Part shown: positions 7,116-14,499 of the stretch, one piece after another
Position numbering within the stretch: the stretch's first letter is position 1
How the letters are laid out: each line of letters starts with the position of its first letter
From: Clostridiales bacterium UBA1742
Lineage (GTDB): Bacteria; Bacillota; Clostridia; TANB77; CAG-508
Assembly (NCBI GenBank): GCA_002314935.1
Contig: DCHW01000020.1
Location: 4,742 to 40,889, forward strand
Direction of reading: 5' to 3'
DNA length: 36,148 nt
The notes under the pieces: generated by a model
Databases searched by the model: none
The model's input: the letters and a program-made list of their open reading frames with translations, nothing else
Told to the model about the DNA's origin: nothing
Made by a program: the position numbers and the translations under genes

Positions 7116-7364
7116 TTATTCTGCTACTACTGGTAGCTTTTCAAATTCTTTTTTATTCATTCCACAGAAAGACTTTACATGTGTTGCAGTTGTATGAGTC
7201 AATGTTTCTTCAAAAAGTCTTACATACGAGCCATCTGCATTTCGACGAATAATTCTTGAATGATATGAAATCAAAGTTTCAGCACCATCGTCAGCAATCT
7301 CAACTCTTGCTTTACCATAAAAACTTTTACGGCCATTAGTCGGAATCAGATCATACTCTTTCAT
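7116..7364 (-). CDS. Small conserved-type phage protein, unknown
   Basis: 82 residues, beta-rich (DLIPTNGRKSFYGKARVEIA, GAETLISYHSRIIRR), ending THVKSFCGMNKKEFEKLPV. The opening 'DLIPTNGRKSFYGKA' resembles small proteins common in phages of gut bacteria, function unknown. Perfect 18-bp promoter palindrome upstream; hairpin terminator at 7079-7102. Confidence 0.72.
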   Translation of the reverse strand: MKEYDLIPTNGRKSFYGKARVEIADDGAETLISYHSRIIRRNADGSYVRLFEETLTHTTATHVKSFCGMNKKEFEKLPVVAE

Positions 7365-7387
7365 ACAGTCACCTCATGTTTGTTTTG

Positions 7388-7405
7388 GTTATATTATAAT
7401 ATAAC
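7388..7405 (-). promoter_or_regulatory. Palindromic promoter, gene 7116-7364
   Basis: Perfect 18-bp form. Confidence 0.75.
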
Positions 7406-7429
7406 AGTAACCTGGAAAAAATTAAGTTA

Positions 7430-7582
7430 TTATTCTGTGAAAATCAGCCATCCAATAATGTTATGATTTTTATCTGAAAGCGGACAACATGTAGCCGTGT
7501 TACTCATTTTAGGTACAACATTAACTTCCCAATCTTTGTCTGCGTTCATGTTAAAATCTCGTGCAATCCACAACCAGTTCAT
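7430..7582 (-). CDS. Short protein, unknown
   Basis: 50 residues: MNWLWIARDFNMNADKDWE, then PKMSNTATCCPLSDKNHN and GWLIFTE. The start has a GAGGTGAT site. The leader from promoter to ATG (7583-7623) is nearly identical to the leader of 7116-7364, so this regulatory piece was copied between neighbouring genes. Confidence 0.65.
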   Translation of the reverse strand: MNWLWIARDFNMNADKDWEVNVVPKMSNTATCCPLSDKNHNIIGWLIFTE

Positions 7583-7605
7583 ATTATCACCTCATGTTTG
7601 TTTTG

Positions 7606-7623
7606 GTTATATTATAATATAAC
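7606..7623 (-). promoter_or_regulatory. Palindromic promoter, gene 7430-7582
   Basis: Perfect 18-bp form; promoter and leader copied from or to 7370-7405. Confidence 0.75.
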
Positions 7624-7641
7624 AGTAACTTGAAAAAAATT

Positions 7642-7668
7642 AAGCTCTGACTTTTTAAATCAGAGCTT
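7642..7668 (-). terminator. Intrinsic terminator of family copy 4
   Basis: Copy of the 7079-7102 hairpin. Confidence 0.7.
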
Positions 7669-7676
7669 TTTTATTT

Positions 7677-8015
7677 TTAAACAGCTTCAGCAGTCTCAAC
7701 TGGGTTAATAACTTCTACTTCAGCAGCTTTCTTGGTCTTTGCATTACGCCAGGCTTTTGCTTTTGCGTTACGAACTGCTTTGAATTCAGCAAGCTGTTCT
7801 TCAGTCATTGCTGCCAACCGAGCTTTATAGCTTTTCATGCTGGCTTCGGACTGTTTCTTACGCCAGATAGCAAGTTCTTCTGCAGTCATGTTAGCTTTAC
7901 GTTTTGCTACAGACTTCATGCTAGCTTTGCTCGCTTTTGCTTTACGCTCAGTAGCGACTTTCTTTTCATGAGCAATCTTTGCTGCACCGAACAGATTCTT
8001 GTTTGCTTTTGCCAT
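7677..8015 (-). CDS. Lys/Ala-rich repeat protein, family copy 4
   Basis: 112 residues. The N-terminus MAKANKNLFGAAKIAHEKK is the type shared with copy 5 on the other strand (15080-15439). The core has MTAEELAIWRKKQSEASMKS and AWRNAKTKKAAEV; the tail is short and acidic. GAGGTGAC before the ATG also matches copy 5, so the two are close relatives. Terminator at 7642-7668. Confidence 0.8.
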   Translation of the reverse strand: MAKANKNLFGAAKIAHEKKVATERKAKASKASMKSVAKRKANMTAEELAIWRKKQSEASMKSYKARLAAMTEEQLAEFKAVRNAKAKAWRNAKTKKAAEVEVINPVETAEAV

Positions 8016-8045
8016 AATGTCACCTCTTGTTGTTGTGTTGTTGTC

Positions 8046-8062
8046 GTATATTATAATATAAC
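8046..8062 (-). promoter_or_regulatory. Palindromic promoter, family copy 4
   Basis: GTTATATTATAATATAC, distal half one base short, as at 15030. Confidence 0.73.
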
Positions 8063-8078
8063 AGTCAGTTCAGAAAAA

Positions 8079-8300
8079 TTAAGCAGGTTGTTGAAAAATA
8101 TATTCAATTTGCTTTTTTGAAATACCAGCAAGATTTACTGTAGCAATAAATACAACCGGCTGTTCAGTATATTTATTATTCATTTTTTCGACAAAATCTT
8201 GACACTTTTTATAAGTGGAAAAAACATCCGGCAAAAGTACTCTATTGTCAGTCTGAACATTTGTTGCAATCACTTGAAATTTTGATCTCTGTTTTTTCAT
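8079..8300 (-). CDS. Small phage protein, unknown
   Basis: 73 residues: basic start, strand FQVIATNVQT, then STYKKCQDFVEKMNNKY and a second strand (VVFIATVNLAGI). A two-strand, one-helix pattern like that of 2063-2272. No family recognised. Promoter palindrome at 8326-8341. Confidence 0.66.
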   Translation of the reverse strand: MKKQRSKFQVIATNVQTDNRVLLPDVFSTYKKCQDFVEKMNNKYTEQPVVFIATVNLAGISKKQIEYIFQQPA

Positions 8301-8325
8301 GATTCAATCTCCTGATGTTAACTTC

Positions 8326-8341
8326 TTATATTATAATATAA
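8326..8341 (-). promoter_or_regulatory. Palindromic promoter, gene 8079-8300
   Basis: Perfect 16-bp core. Confidence 0.73.
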
Positions 8342-8415
8342 CTAATATTCATAAAATATTAAGTTAATATCCAAAAATTTAAATCATTATTTTTATAAAC
8401 ACCTGCCTTATAATT

Positions 8416-9609
8416 TTACAGTGATCCTGCAATTATTTGACATATTTCTTTCAGAATATTTTTATCATCCATATAAGCCTTTGTATTAAAGTGAGCAATC
8501 AAATTCTTTTCAATATCTGTGAATTGATAATCTGGATTTAAAATTTCCTTAAATTTTAATTCACCAAGATATTTTTCAATATATTTAACATCCTTTCCGA
8601 ATTGAAGCAAATCAAATTTTTCAAAATTTGTATTCCAATTAGGACGATTATCAGGTCCATTCAAATCAAGCTCATGTTCATATTTAGTGGTATTGTCAGG
8701 ACTATTATCTTTATTTCCACATCCTTTCATAATGTCAATCATTTTAATTCTTGTCAGTGCACTCTTATAATAAAGCATACGAATACTACGCTCCATTTGT
8801 TCAAATTCATCATAATTCAAGAGTCCGGCTGGCAGATAAATATAAGCAAATGGTTTTACATATTTGCAATTTTCAGAATAAGCGTTAGTATTTTCGTCAC
8901 CAATCAAATCATTGTCATCACTGTCTGATCTGCAACTTCTTCCAGGAATCTGAATAAATAATGGATCATTTTCATCAATTGCACGTCCAAAATATACACC
9001 ATTTAATCCTGGCAAGTTTACTCCTGTATTACACTGGTCAATATTAATCAAAATATTAATATGTGTATTTATTTCATTTTTTGTAAGATTCAATTCAGTA
9101 TTACTGCTCTTATTGTTAATAATATCAATAAAATCAGTGATCTTAAAATGTGTTGACTCCCAATTATAAGATTCAGCTTTTTTAATATACCCCCCTCCGG
9201 CATAATCACGGTTACCTTCAGAATCTTTATGATTAATTGGTGAAGATGTCATATACACTCCAACCTCTTCATTCATAATGAAATTATTAAAATATTTGCT
9301 ATGATAAAGTTCAGACAAATATCCATTACCAGGTACAGTAACAAACATAAAAGCTCGTCTTTGTCCTTTGGAATCAGTTTTAATACGGTCATCCAAATCT
9401 TTAATTGCGTCTACTAAATCAGTAACAAAATATTTTACTTTGCTTTCTTGTGTATTAGTTTCAACCTTTTCATTATTTTGATATTGATTAAGAATAATAC
9501 ACTGTAACGGTGTGGTGTATCCTTTTTCTGCAAGTTCACGAGGATTAGAACGATAAACAACTCGACCAAACATTGGGTTCGATTGAGACATAGATTTTTC
9601 AAAAGCCAT
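8416..9609 (-). CDS. SF2 helicase, second RecA domain (split gene)
   Basis: 397 residues. The start (FGRVVYRSNPRELAEKGYTTP) resembles the linker that follows motif III in restriction-type superfamily 2 helicases. Motif V is seen in INIDQCNTGVNLPGLNGVYF and motif VI in FIQIPGRSCRSDSD, whose arginines would complete the ATPase site. No Walker A is present; it is supplied by 9674-10591, so the two products must work together as one motor. The C-terminal 150 residues (from about DYQFTDIEK) are unassigned and may contact partners. An AAGGA site and a separate palindromic promoter show that the two halves are made from separate transcripts. Likely role: DNA translocation for the nearby nuclease and methyltransferase (inference). 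Confidence 0.82.
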   Translation of the reverse strand: MAFEKSMSQSNPMFGRVVYRSNPRELAEKGYTTPLQCIILNQYQNNEKVETNTQESKVKYFVTDLVDAIKDLDDRIKTDSKGQRRAFMFVTVPGNGYLSELYHSKYFNNFIMNEEVGVYMTSSPINHKDSEGNRDYAGGGYIKKAESYNWESTHFKITDFIDIINNKSSNTELNLTKNEINTHINILINIDQCNTGVNLPGLNGVYFGRAIDENDPLFIQIPGRSCRSDSDDNDLIGDENTNAYSENCKYVKPFAYIYLPAGLLNYDEFEQMERSIRMLYYKSALTRIKMIDIMKGCGNKDNSPDNTTKYEHELDLNGPDNRPNWNTNFEKFDLLQFGKDVKYIEKYLGELKFKEILNPDYQFTDIEKNLIAHFNTKAYMDDKNILKEICQIIAGSL

Positions 9610-9639
9610 TTTAATTTTTCCTTTATGCTTTATTAATCG

Positions 9640-9657
9640 GTTATATTATAATATAAC
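9640..9657 (-). promoter_or_regulatory. Palindromic promoter, helicase second half
   Basis: Only 62 bases separate the two helicase reading frames, and this perfect-core palindrome fills that gap. Confidence 0.74.
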
Positions 9658-9673
9658 ACAACCTGTTAATTTA

Positions 9674-10591
9674 TTAGGCTTCAACATGAACATCTTTATC
9701 AAGAATTGATTTATTTGTTATCTGCATTGGATTATATTCATCAGCTTCACAATTTACTTTATCATCTGGATGAAACTGTGCAGACGCAGTAAAAAAGTAA
9801 CATGCTTTAACGGTCTTAAAAAATTCACCGCAATTAATAAATACATCCTTCCCCATAGTATTCAATGCATGACATTCATCACCAATAATAAAATCAAAGT
9901 TCAATGCCGACAATTTTTTATGATAAATCGCAGTAGACTGATACAAGCTAATAAACATTGAATGAATACCAACCTTACGATTTTCTTCGATTTCCGCCTT
10001 CAAATCTTCAGGCTTCATATTTTTTACATGCTTCGCACCAGATAAACAATTATCAAGAACATTTGATTTCATTTCAATTTTTGAATCATTATCATTCTTA
10101 ATGTCCGTATTGTCATATTGCGTTTTATAACAACCAGAATTTACAATATAATATTTTATCTTATTTCTATTCAGTCCACATCCTGCCTGCTTTTTAGGAT
10201 TAACATAAGCAATCGGATCAACATAATTTGGCTCATTAAAGAAAACAGGAAGTATTCTATTTTTTAAATCCTGAATCAAACAAAGTCTATGACAAATCAA
10301 TCCAAAAACCAAACCTTCTTTATTTCCTTCTTCCTTTGCCTTTGCTATCATGTACGGTGGAATAAATTTAAAAACCTCTGTTTTTCCAGTACCAGTTCCA
10401 GCAACAAATGTCCAAGCATTATTTTCTTTATCTGTAAAAGAATTCTTAAATTCTCTCCACATATCCTTCTGATAATAACGGAAAAACTTATCAGTAATCA
10501 TATCAATTTGCTTTGTCGTACAAAAATTATCTTCTTGTACATTTTCCATCTGATCTTTACGATTGAGGACATTCTGTGTGAAATCAAACAT
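9674..10591 (-). CDS. SF2 DEAD/DEAH-like helicase, first RecA domain (split gene)
   Basis: 305 residues. Walker A (motif I) is AGTGTGKTEVFKF at about residue 65, motif Ia-like LICHRLCLIQDL follows, motif II is IIGDECHALNT (DECH), and motif III is FFTASAQF. The protein stops about 35 residues after motif III, exactly where a one-chain helicase would pass into its second RecA domain, and that domain is encoded by the next gene downstream. The N-terminal YYQKDMWREFKN segment fits a Q-motif-like adenine contact. Own promoter at 10620-10637. In Type I, III and ISP restriction enzymes this domain drives ATP-dependent DNA translocation. Confidence 0.85.
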   Translation of the reverse strand: MFDFTQNVLNRKDQMENVQEDNFCTTKQIDMITDKFFRYYQKDMWREFKNSFTDKENNAWTFVAGTGTGKTEVFKFIPPYMIAKAKEEGNKEGLVFGLICHRLCLIQDLKNRILPVFFNEPNYVDPIAYVNPKKQAGCGLNRNKIKYYIVNSGCYKTQYDNTDIKNDNDSKIEMKSNVLDNCLSGAKHVKNMKPEDLKAEIEENRKVGIHSMFISLYQSTAIYHKKLSALNFDFIIGDECHALNTMGKDVFINCGEFFKTVKACYFFTASAQFHPDDKVNCEADEYNPMQITNKSILDKDVHVEA

Positions 10592-10619
10592 AATACGTTT
10601 TCCTTATTGCTGTTGTTTT

Positions 10620-10637
10620 GTTATATTATAATATAAC
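10620..10637 (-). promoter_or_regulatory. Palindromic promoter, helicase first half
   Basis: Perfect 18-bp form. Confidence 0.75.
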
Positions 10638-10658
10638 AGTCAAATCAAAAAATTAAGG

Positions 10659-11957
10659 TCAAAATCCTGACTCATAATCATCATAATAATCTGGAATAAA
10701 TTTGTCAATATACTGCCAAAGCTCTTCACTAATATTAAATTCTTTGCACAGCTTTGCATCATTCCAAGACTGAGTAAAATCAAGCCAAGGAATATTACAA
10801 ACGTCTTTAACATTCAAATTCAAATTAGATTTAATCGTTGCTAACATAATACGTGCAAATTTGGTTTTAATATAATTAAGAAAATTATTTCGTTCAAGCT
10901 CAGTATCAAACCAATATACTAAAGCGTCTGCCATTCCACCCATTTTTACTGGTTTACCTTTTTTATTAACTGCACTACGTGTAAAAATTACATCTTCTTT
11001 ATCATATAAATATTTTTTGTTTGGTTTATTACTAATTAAATTAAACATATAACCAAAACTTTTTGATAAAGTTTCTTCATTATTTGTGCCAGTAATTAAT
11101 GAAATATACAAACCGTACTTATTGTTTGATTCATAAATTTTACAAAATTTATTATCTTGTTTTTTGATAATAAAATTTCCAACTTTGTCAGAAATATTAT
11201 TTTTACTTACATATTTTTGTAATTCAAAATATTTCTGTCCAAGTAAAGAAACATCATTAATATTGCAAATATTTTTTTCATTATTAATATTGTCAATAAA
11301 TACTACTTTATCGGTTTTCTTTGTAGTATCCCACATAGAAATACATACAGGCGTTTGATTGTCAATATCAAATAATTTATTACCCCAAAATATATTAATA
11401 TAAGTACAATATTTCGAATTACGAACATCATTATAAAATGACAATGCAAATTTTTTGTCAATAACAAAACAACTTGGATGAATAAAAATAATATTTTTAG
11501 CAATATTAAAAAATACAGGAAGAATCTTTAAATCAAGATTACTATTCCAAGGTGGATTACTGAATACCACATCAAATTTTCTCTGTCCCATAATATCTTC
11601 AATTTTTCCAATATCTTTAGTGTTACTAAACTCGGTAAGATCCAATAATTCATAATTGTTATAATTGCTTTCTGCGAAAGCTTTTACCACAACTTTTTTA
11701 TCAATATCACTGTCATACCCGTAAATAAGTTTAATATTATTATCTTTAATATAATTCGAATTCAAGAAATAAATAATAAATTCAGCATTAAATAATACAC
11801 AAATTTCTTTTACACCTGCTGGTATTGCGTTAATAAAAGAAAATCCTGTTACGTTTTCAATTTTATCAATTGGGGTAAAAACATTTTGAATACCAATTAA
11901 TGCTTCTTTAGGTGCAATAACATTATCAAAAAACTGTTTGTCATACCAATTAATCAT
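10659..11957 (-). CDS. N6-adenine DNA methyltransferase, Eco57I/ISP-like, with specificity region
   Basis: 432 residues. An N-terminal Rossmann part (LIYGYDSDIDKKVV after a predicted strand, then NYELLDLTEF) leads to motif IV DVVFSNPPWNSN, the adenine-pocket motif of gamma-type amino-methyltransferases. A long middle (about residues 200-390) lacks catalytic motifs and should hold the target-recognition domain. The C-terminus NIPWLDFTQSWNDAKLCKEFN is typical of Eco57I-like methylase proteins. The C-terminal about 45 residues and the DSDIDKKV to NPP region are nearly identical to the damaged copy at 3022-4076, but the middle is not. It sits between the nuclease gene and the split helicase, with a promoter variant (TTC at the palindrome centre). 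Confidence 0.83.
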   Translation of the reverse strand: MINWYDKQFFDNVIAPKEALIGIQNVFTPIDKIENVTGFSFINAIPAGVKEICVLFNAEFIIYFLNSNYIKDNNIKLIYGYDSDIDKKVVVKAFAESNYNNYELLDLTEFSNTKDIGKIEDIMGQRKFDVVFSNPPWNSNLDLKILPVFFNIAKNIIFIHPSCFVIDKKFALSFYNDVRNSKYCTYINIFWGNKLFDIDNQTPVCISMWDTTKKTDKVVFIDNINNEKNICNINDVSLLGQKYFELQKYVSKNNISDKVGNFIIKKQDNKFCKIYESNNKYGLYISLITGTNNEETLSKSFGYMFNLISNKPNKKYLYDKEDVIFTRSAVNKKGKPVKMGGMADALVYWFDTELERNNFLNYIKTKFARIMLATIKSNLNLNVKDVCNIPWLDFTQSWNDAKLCKEFNISEELWQYIDKFIPDYYDDYESGF

Positions 11958-11984
11958 GTTGAAAATTTCCTTTATTTATTTTTT

Positions 11985-12002
11985 GTTATATTCTAATATA
12001 AC
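11985..12002 (-). promoter_or_regulatory. Palindromic promoter variant, methyltransferase
   Basis: GTTATATTAGAATATAAC on the minus strand: the central TATAAT is changed to TAGAAT, which may lower expression. Confidence 0.68.
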
Positions 12003-12039
12003 AGTCAAATCAAAAAATTAAGGTCAGATAAAAATAAAC

Positions 12040-12768
12040 TTATTTAAATTCATCAAGAAAATCAAGCCAAAAACTTTGATAATTAAATTTAATTAAGTTT
12101 TGAAAAACTGATTTATCAATAAATTTTATATATTGATGATTACTGTCTGCTGAGGGATTTACCCCAGCAACGCCAATATCTTCTTTAAGTTTGAAGTAAA
12201 GTGCGTCATTCAAATTAATATTAGTTACTAAAAGAATTACATCTTTATTAAAGTCAAATTGTTTATTAACAGTTGCGGCTCCAATAAGTTTATAACAAAC
12301 TGTTCTATTGAAAGGAATTTCATCAGGGGTCATTTTAATATTAGGTGTACGATATTTGATTTGCCCAAAAATTCTGCTTGTACGATTAAATTCAGAAATA
12401 CCAAAAAAATCCATTCCTACATCAAAAGCATCGTTAACTTGTGTATATGTACCATGTTTAATAAAAACATCCGGCCCACGAAAATATTGTAAAGTAAACA
12501 TTACAAATAATTCAAAAATATCTCCTTTAATTTTTGCTGAAAGCTCATCTTTATTTGTCCATTGTGTATTTCTATAAGTATTTTTATTATTAACAATAGC
12601 AGCCGGTGAGACAATGGCCCCCGCTAAATCATCTGCAAAAACTGGAATTAATTTGTTAAATGTATTAAAATTATAATTAGTTTCTGACATAACCTTATTA
12701 ATTAATGGTTCAATTACATTAAATGATTTAAAATCATTATAGGATTCATGCTGGTCAAGATTGTACAT
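12040..12768 (-). CDS. Mrr-like PD-(D/E)XK nuclease
   Basis: 242 residues. Core nuclease pattern: helix GDIFELFVMFTLQYF with a conserved-type Glu, then DVGMDFFGISEF with the metal-binding Asp, then FGQIKYR, the QxK variant used by Mrr-type and Type ISP nucleases in place of E/DxK. The rest is helical and unassigned. It is the first gene of the set nuclease, methyltransferase, helicase-N, helicase-C, all minus strand and each with its own promoter. It would supply the cleavage activity if these act as a restriction system. Alternatively it is a stand-alone nuclease for degrading host or competitor DNA. Confidence 0.72.
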   Translation of the reverse strand: MYNLDQHESYNDFKSFNVIEPLINKVMSETNYNFNTFNKLIPVFADDLAGAIVSPAAIVNNKNTYRNTQWTNKDELSAKIKGDIFELFVMFTLQYFRGPDVFIKHGTYTQVNDAFDVGMDFFGISEFNRTSRIFGQIKYRTPNIKMTPDEIPFNRTVCYKLIGAATVNKQFDFNKDVILLVTNINLNDALYFKLKEDIGVAGVNPSADSNHQYIKFIDKSVFQNLIKFNYQSFWLDFLDEFK

Positions 12769-12793
12769 AATTTTGTTTCTCCTTTAATTAAAA

Positions 12794-12812
12794 TTATTTA
12801 TTATAATATAAC
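12794..12812 (-). promoter_or_regulatory. Palindromic promoter variant, Mrr-like nuclease
   Basis: GTTATATTATAATAAATAA: proximal half intact, distal half changed. Confidence 0.66.
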
Positions 12813-12867
12813 AATCAATTCAGAAAAATTAAGCTCTAACTTTTTAAATCAGACCTTTTTTTGATTT

Positions 12868-12946
12868 TTTTTATAAGTCTACCTCACCGGCCACACTGGG
12901 TCAACATTATAATATAACAGTTAGTTAATAAAAATAAAGCTCTGAC
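12868..12946 (-). repeat. GC-rich element B, second copy
   Basis: Differs from element A by about one base over the repeat. Followed by a decayed hairpin at 12832-12856. Confidence 0.75.
12906..12918 (-). promoter_or_regulatory. Half-palindrome promoter firing into GC-rich element B
   Basis: Same arrangement as 5649-5661. Confidence 0.6.
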
Positions 12947-12964
12947 TTTCTAAATCAGAGCTTT
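12937..12964 (-). terminator. Intrinsic terminator of truncated family copy
   Basis: AAAGCTCTGA/TCAGAGCTTT hairpin. A decayed copy (AGCTCTAA against TCAGACCT) lies at 12832-12856, after GC-rich element B. Confidence 0.68.
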
Positions 12965-12974
12965 ACTACCTTGT

Positions 12975-13109
12975 TTACTTAAATCCTAAAAATTCTTTGA
13001 AAAGCAGATTATTAAGTTTAGCCAGTTTTTTCACTTCTCTTTCTGCAGCCGCTTTCTTTTCATGACTGATCTTTGCTGCATTGAACTGATTCTTTGCGAC
13101 TTTCTTCAT
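12975..13109 (-). CDS. Truncated Lys/Ala-rich family member
   Basis: 44 residues. It starts like the family (MKKVAKNQFNAAKISHEKKAAAERE), but after the first 25 residues it ends with an unrelated tail (LAKLNNLLFKEFLGFK) and lacks both 26-residue units. The leader, ribosome binding site (CAGGAGG) and terminator are intact, so it is probably expressed, or it is a remnant in decay. Its position next to a GC-rich element copy at 12877-12905 mirrors the position of copy 3 next to the copy at 5620-5648. Confidence 0.65.
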   Translation of the reverse strand: MKKVAKNQFNAAKISHEKKAAAEREVKKLAKLNNLLFKEFLGFK

Positions 13110-13140
13110 AATAACCTCCTGAGTTGTTTTGTTGTTGTCA

Positions 13141-13155
13141 TATATTATAATATAA
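13141..13155 (-). promoter_or_regulatory. Palindromic promoter, truncated family copy
   Basis: 15 of 16 core bases. Confidence 0.72.
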
Positions 13156-13190
13156 CAATCAATTCAAAAAAATTAAGTTGTTTTCAAAAT

Positions 13191-13481
13191 TTAGTTTACT
13201 TTCCAATAATGTTTATAAAATGTTGTTTCATAATAAGGTACATTGTCCAGAATTTCATTTATAAAAATTTCTGCACCAATTTTGTTATGTGTTAAAAGTT
13301 GTGCTACAAATAATTGTAACATATAAATTGTTTCAGGATTTTTATTCCATTCATTATTTTTTGTTTGTAAAAATTTTTCCAATTTATCAGCTTCCTTTGG
13401 AAAATGAATTTGCATACATTTAACAATTGTTTCCATAAAAACAGTTGCGTTTGTTGTGTGATTTACGTTACGTGTCTTCAT
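13191..13481 (-). CDS. Unknown helical protein
   Basis: 96 residues, helical, with MKTRNVNHTTNATVFMETI, then FPKEADKLEKFLQTK and FYKHYWKVN at the end. No family recognised. GAGGCGG lies before the ATG; promoter at 13513-13529. Confidence 0.68.
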   Translation of the reverse strand: MKTRNVNHTTNATVFMETIVKCMQIHFPKEADKLEKFLQTKNNEWNKNPETIYMLQLFVAQLLTHNKIGAEIFINEILDNVPYYETTFYKHYWKVN

Positions 13482-13512
13482 AGGGCCGCCTCATATTTGT
13501 TTTGTTGTTGTC

Positions 13513-13529
13513 GTATATTATAATATAAC
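13513..13529 (-). promoter_or_regulatory. Palindromic promoter, gene 13191-13481
   Basis: GTTATATTATAATATAC form. Confidence 0.73.
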
Positions 13530-13577
13530 GAATATATTTAAAAAATTAAGTTAATTTAAAAATTTTTTATTAACAAA

Positions 13578-13616
13578 TAAATTATAAAAATAAAGTAGAA
13601 AAGTTTATTTATTTTC
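13578..13616 (-). repeat. Third, inverted partial copy of the 55-bp repeat
   Basis: Matches the reverse complement of the first about 40 bases of the unit at 14641 with one difference, and lies one kilobase away in the gap between 13191-13481 and 13699-13962. Confidence 0.65.
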
Positions 13617-13650
13617 TTAGCCTTATTTTTAAAAAAAATATATTATAAAA

Positions 13651-13674
13651 AAAGCAGACTGTGTAGTCTGCTTT
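13651..13674 (-). terminator. Intrinsic terminator of 13699-13962
   Basis: AAAGCAGACT/AGTCTGCTTT perfect hairpin with T tract. Confidence 0.75.
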
Positions 13675-13698
13675 AATCGTTTAATTATATATACTTTA

Positions 13699-13962
13699 TT
13701 ACAAAGTATTTACAAAGTCAATTATAACACGACAGTTATGTGCCGGTTCAAAGTCTTGATTTTCAATATTATCGTATTCAAGATCTGAATAAATATCGAC
13801 CAAGTCTTGTTTTTCAGCCGGACGTTTTTTAAAATACTCAGTCCAATACTGTTTTTCAATCGGCAAGTTTTCAGTGCTCGTACCGAATCTTTCAGAATAA
13901 TCGAATATTGCGTCGCTTACGTTTTTGACTTTTGCGAAATCGATTTTAATTTTTTTCGCCAT
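13699..13962 (-). CDS. Small acidic protein, unknown
   Basis: 87 residues. Short basic start (MAKKIKIDFAKVKNV), then an acidic body (DLVDIYSDLEYDNIENQDFE). The ATG is preceded by CAGGAGA. Hairpin terminator at 13651-13674 directly after the stop. No family recognised. Confidence 0.7.
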   Translation of the reverse strand: MAKKIKIDFAKVKNVSDAIFDYSERFGTSTENLPIEKQYWTEYFKKRPAEKQDLVDIYSDLEYDNIENQDFEPAHNCRVIIDFVNTL

Positions 13963-13990
13963 ACTGACTTTCTCCTGAGTTTGTTTAACG

Positions 13991-14007
13991 TATATTATAA
14001 TATAACG
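13991..14007 (-). promoter_or_regulatory. Palindromic promoter, gene 13699-13962
   Basis: GTTATATTATAATATAC form. Confidence 0.73.
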
Positions 14008-14040
14008 AATATATTTAAAAAATTAAGTTAAAAAAATAAA

Positions 14041-14066
14041 AAAGTCAGATATTTCTATCTGACTTT
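14041..14066 (-). terminator. Intrinsic terminator of 14091-14426
   Basis: AAAGTCAGAT/ATCTGACTTT perfect hairpin. Confidence 0.75.
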
Positions 14067-14090
14067 AAATAAAGTGTTTATCTTAAAAAT

Positions 14091-14426
14091 TTATTCACAA
14101 CACGCAAAAAAGCCTTCGACGTCTAACGTGTCAAATGCGTTATATTTATTCAAGACATTTGCTTCATCTTGAGTTATAATTTGTACAGAAGCATGTTCGA
14201 TAAAATCGTTATAATCAAGATCATAGCCAAGATTACACATATACATGCCGAATGTATTTTCATTATCTTTCATTTCATGACAAATTTCTTTCAGCGTTTT
14301 AATGTCAGTTACTGCTTCAAACGTTTCTTGCCAGCTGCCATCAATCTTAAGATCAAGCCATACTGACAGAATAATTTTCGTATTGTCGTCGAGGTTAAAC
14401 AGCTTTGTAAGTTTGTTTTTTGTCAT
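14091..14426 (-). CDS. Acidic unknown protein next to the divergence region
   Basis: 111 residues, acidic, with two hydrophobic strands (TKIILSVWLDLKI, ASVQIITQDE) and a Cys pair near the end (FFACCE). Negative charge, small size and first-gene position next to the control region recall DNA-mimic antirestriction proteins, but I see no family motif and do not assert it. It is the first leftward protein gene beside the inverted repeat; promoter at 14467-14483 lies inside the left arm. Confidence 0.68.
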   Translation of the reverse strand: MTKNKLTKLFNLDDNTKIILSVWLDLKIDGSWQETFEAVTDIKTLKEICHEMKDNENTFGMYMCNLGYDLDYNDFIEHASVQIITQDEANVLNKYNAFDTLDVEGFFACCE

Positions 14427-14466
14427 ACGTTGTCTCGCTTTCTGTTATTGTGTTTGTTAAGTTGCT

Positions 14467-14483
14467 GTATATTATAATATAAC
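14467..14483 (-). promoter_or_regulatory. Palindromic promoter, gene 14091-14426
   Basis: Inside the left arm of the large inverted repeat; mirror of 15030-15046. Confidence 0.74.
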
Positions 14484-14499
14484 AGTCAGTTTAGAAAAA

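Noticed and set aside
14091..14426. Naming this acidic protein as an ArdA/Ocr-type DNA mimic
   Set aside because: Charge and position fit, but no family motif is visible, so only the possibility is noted.
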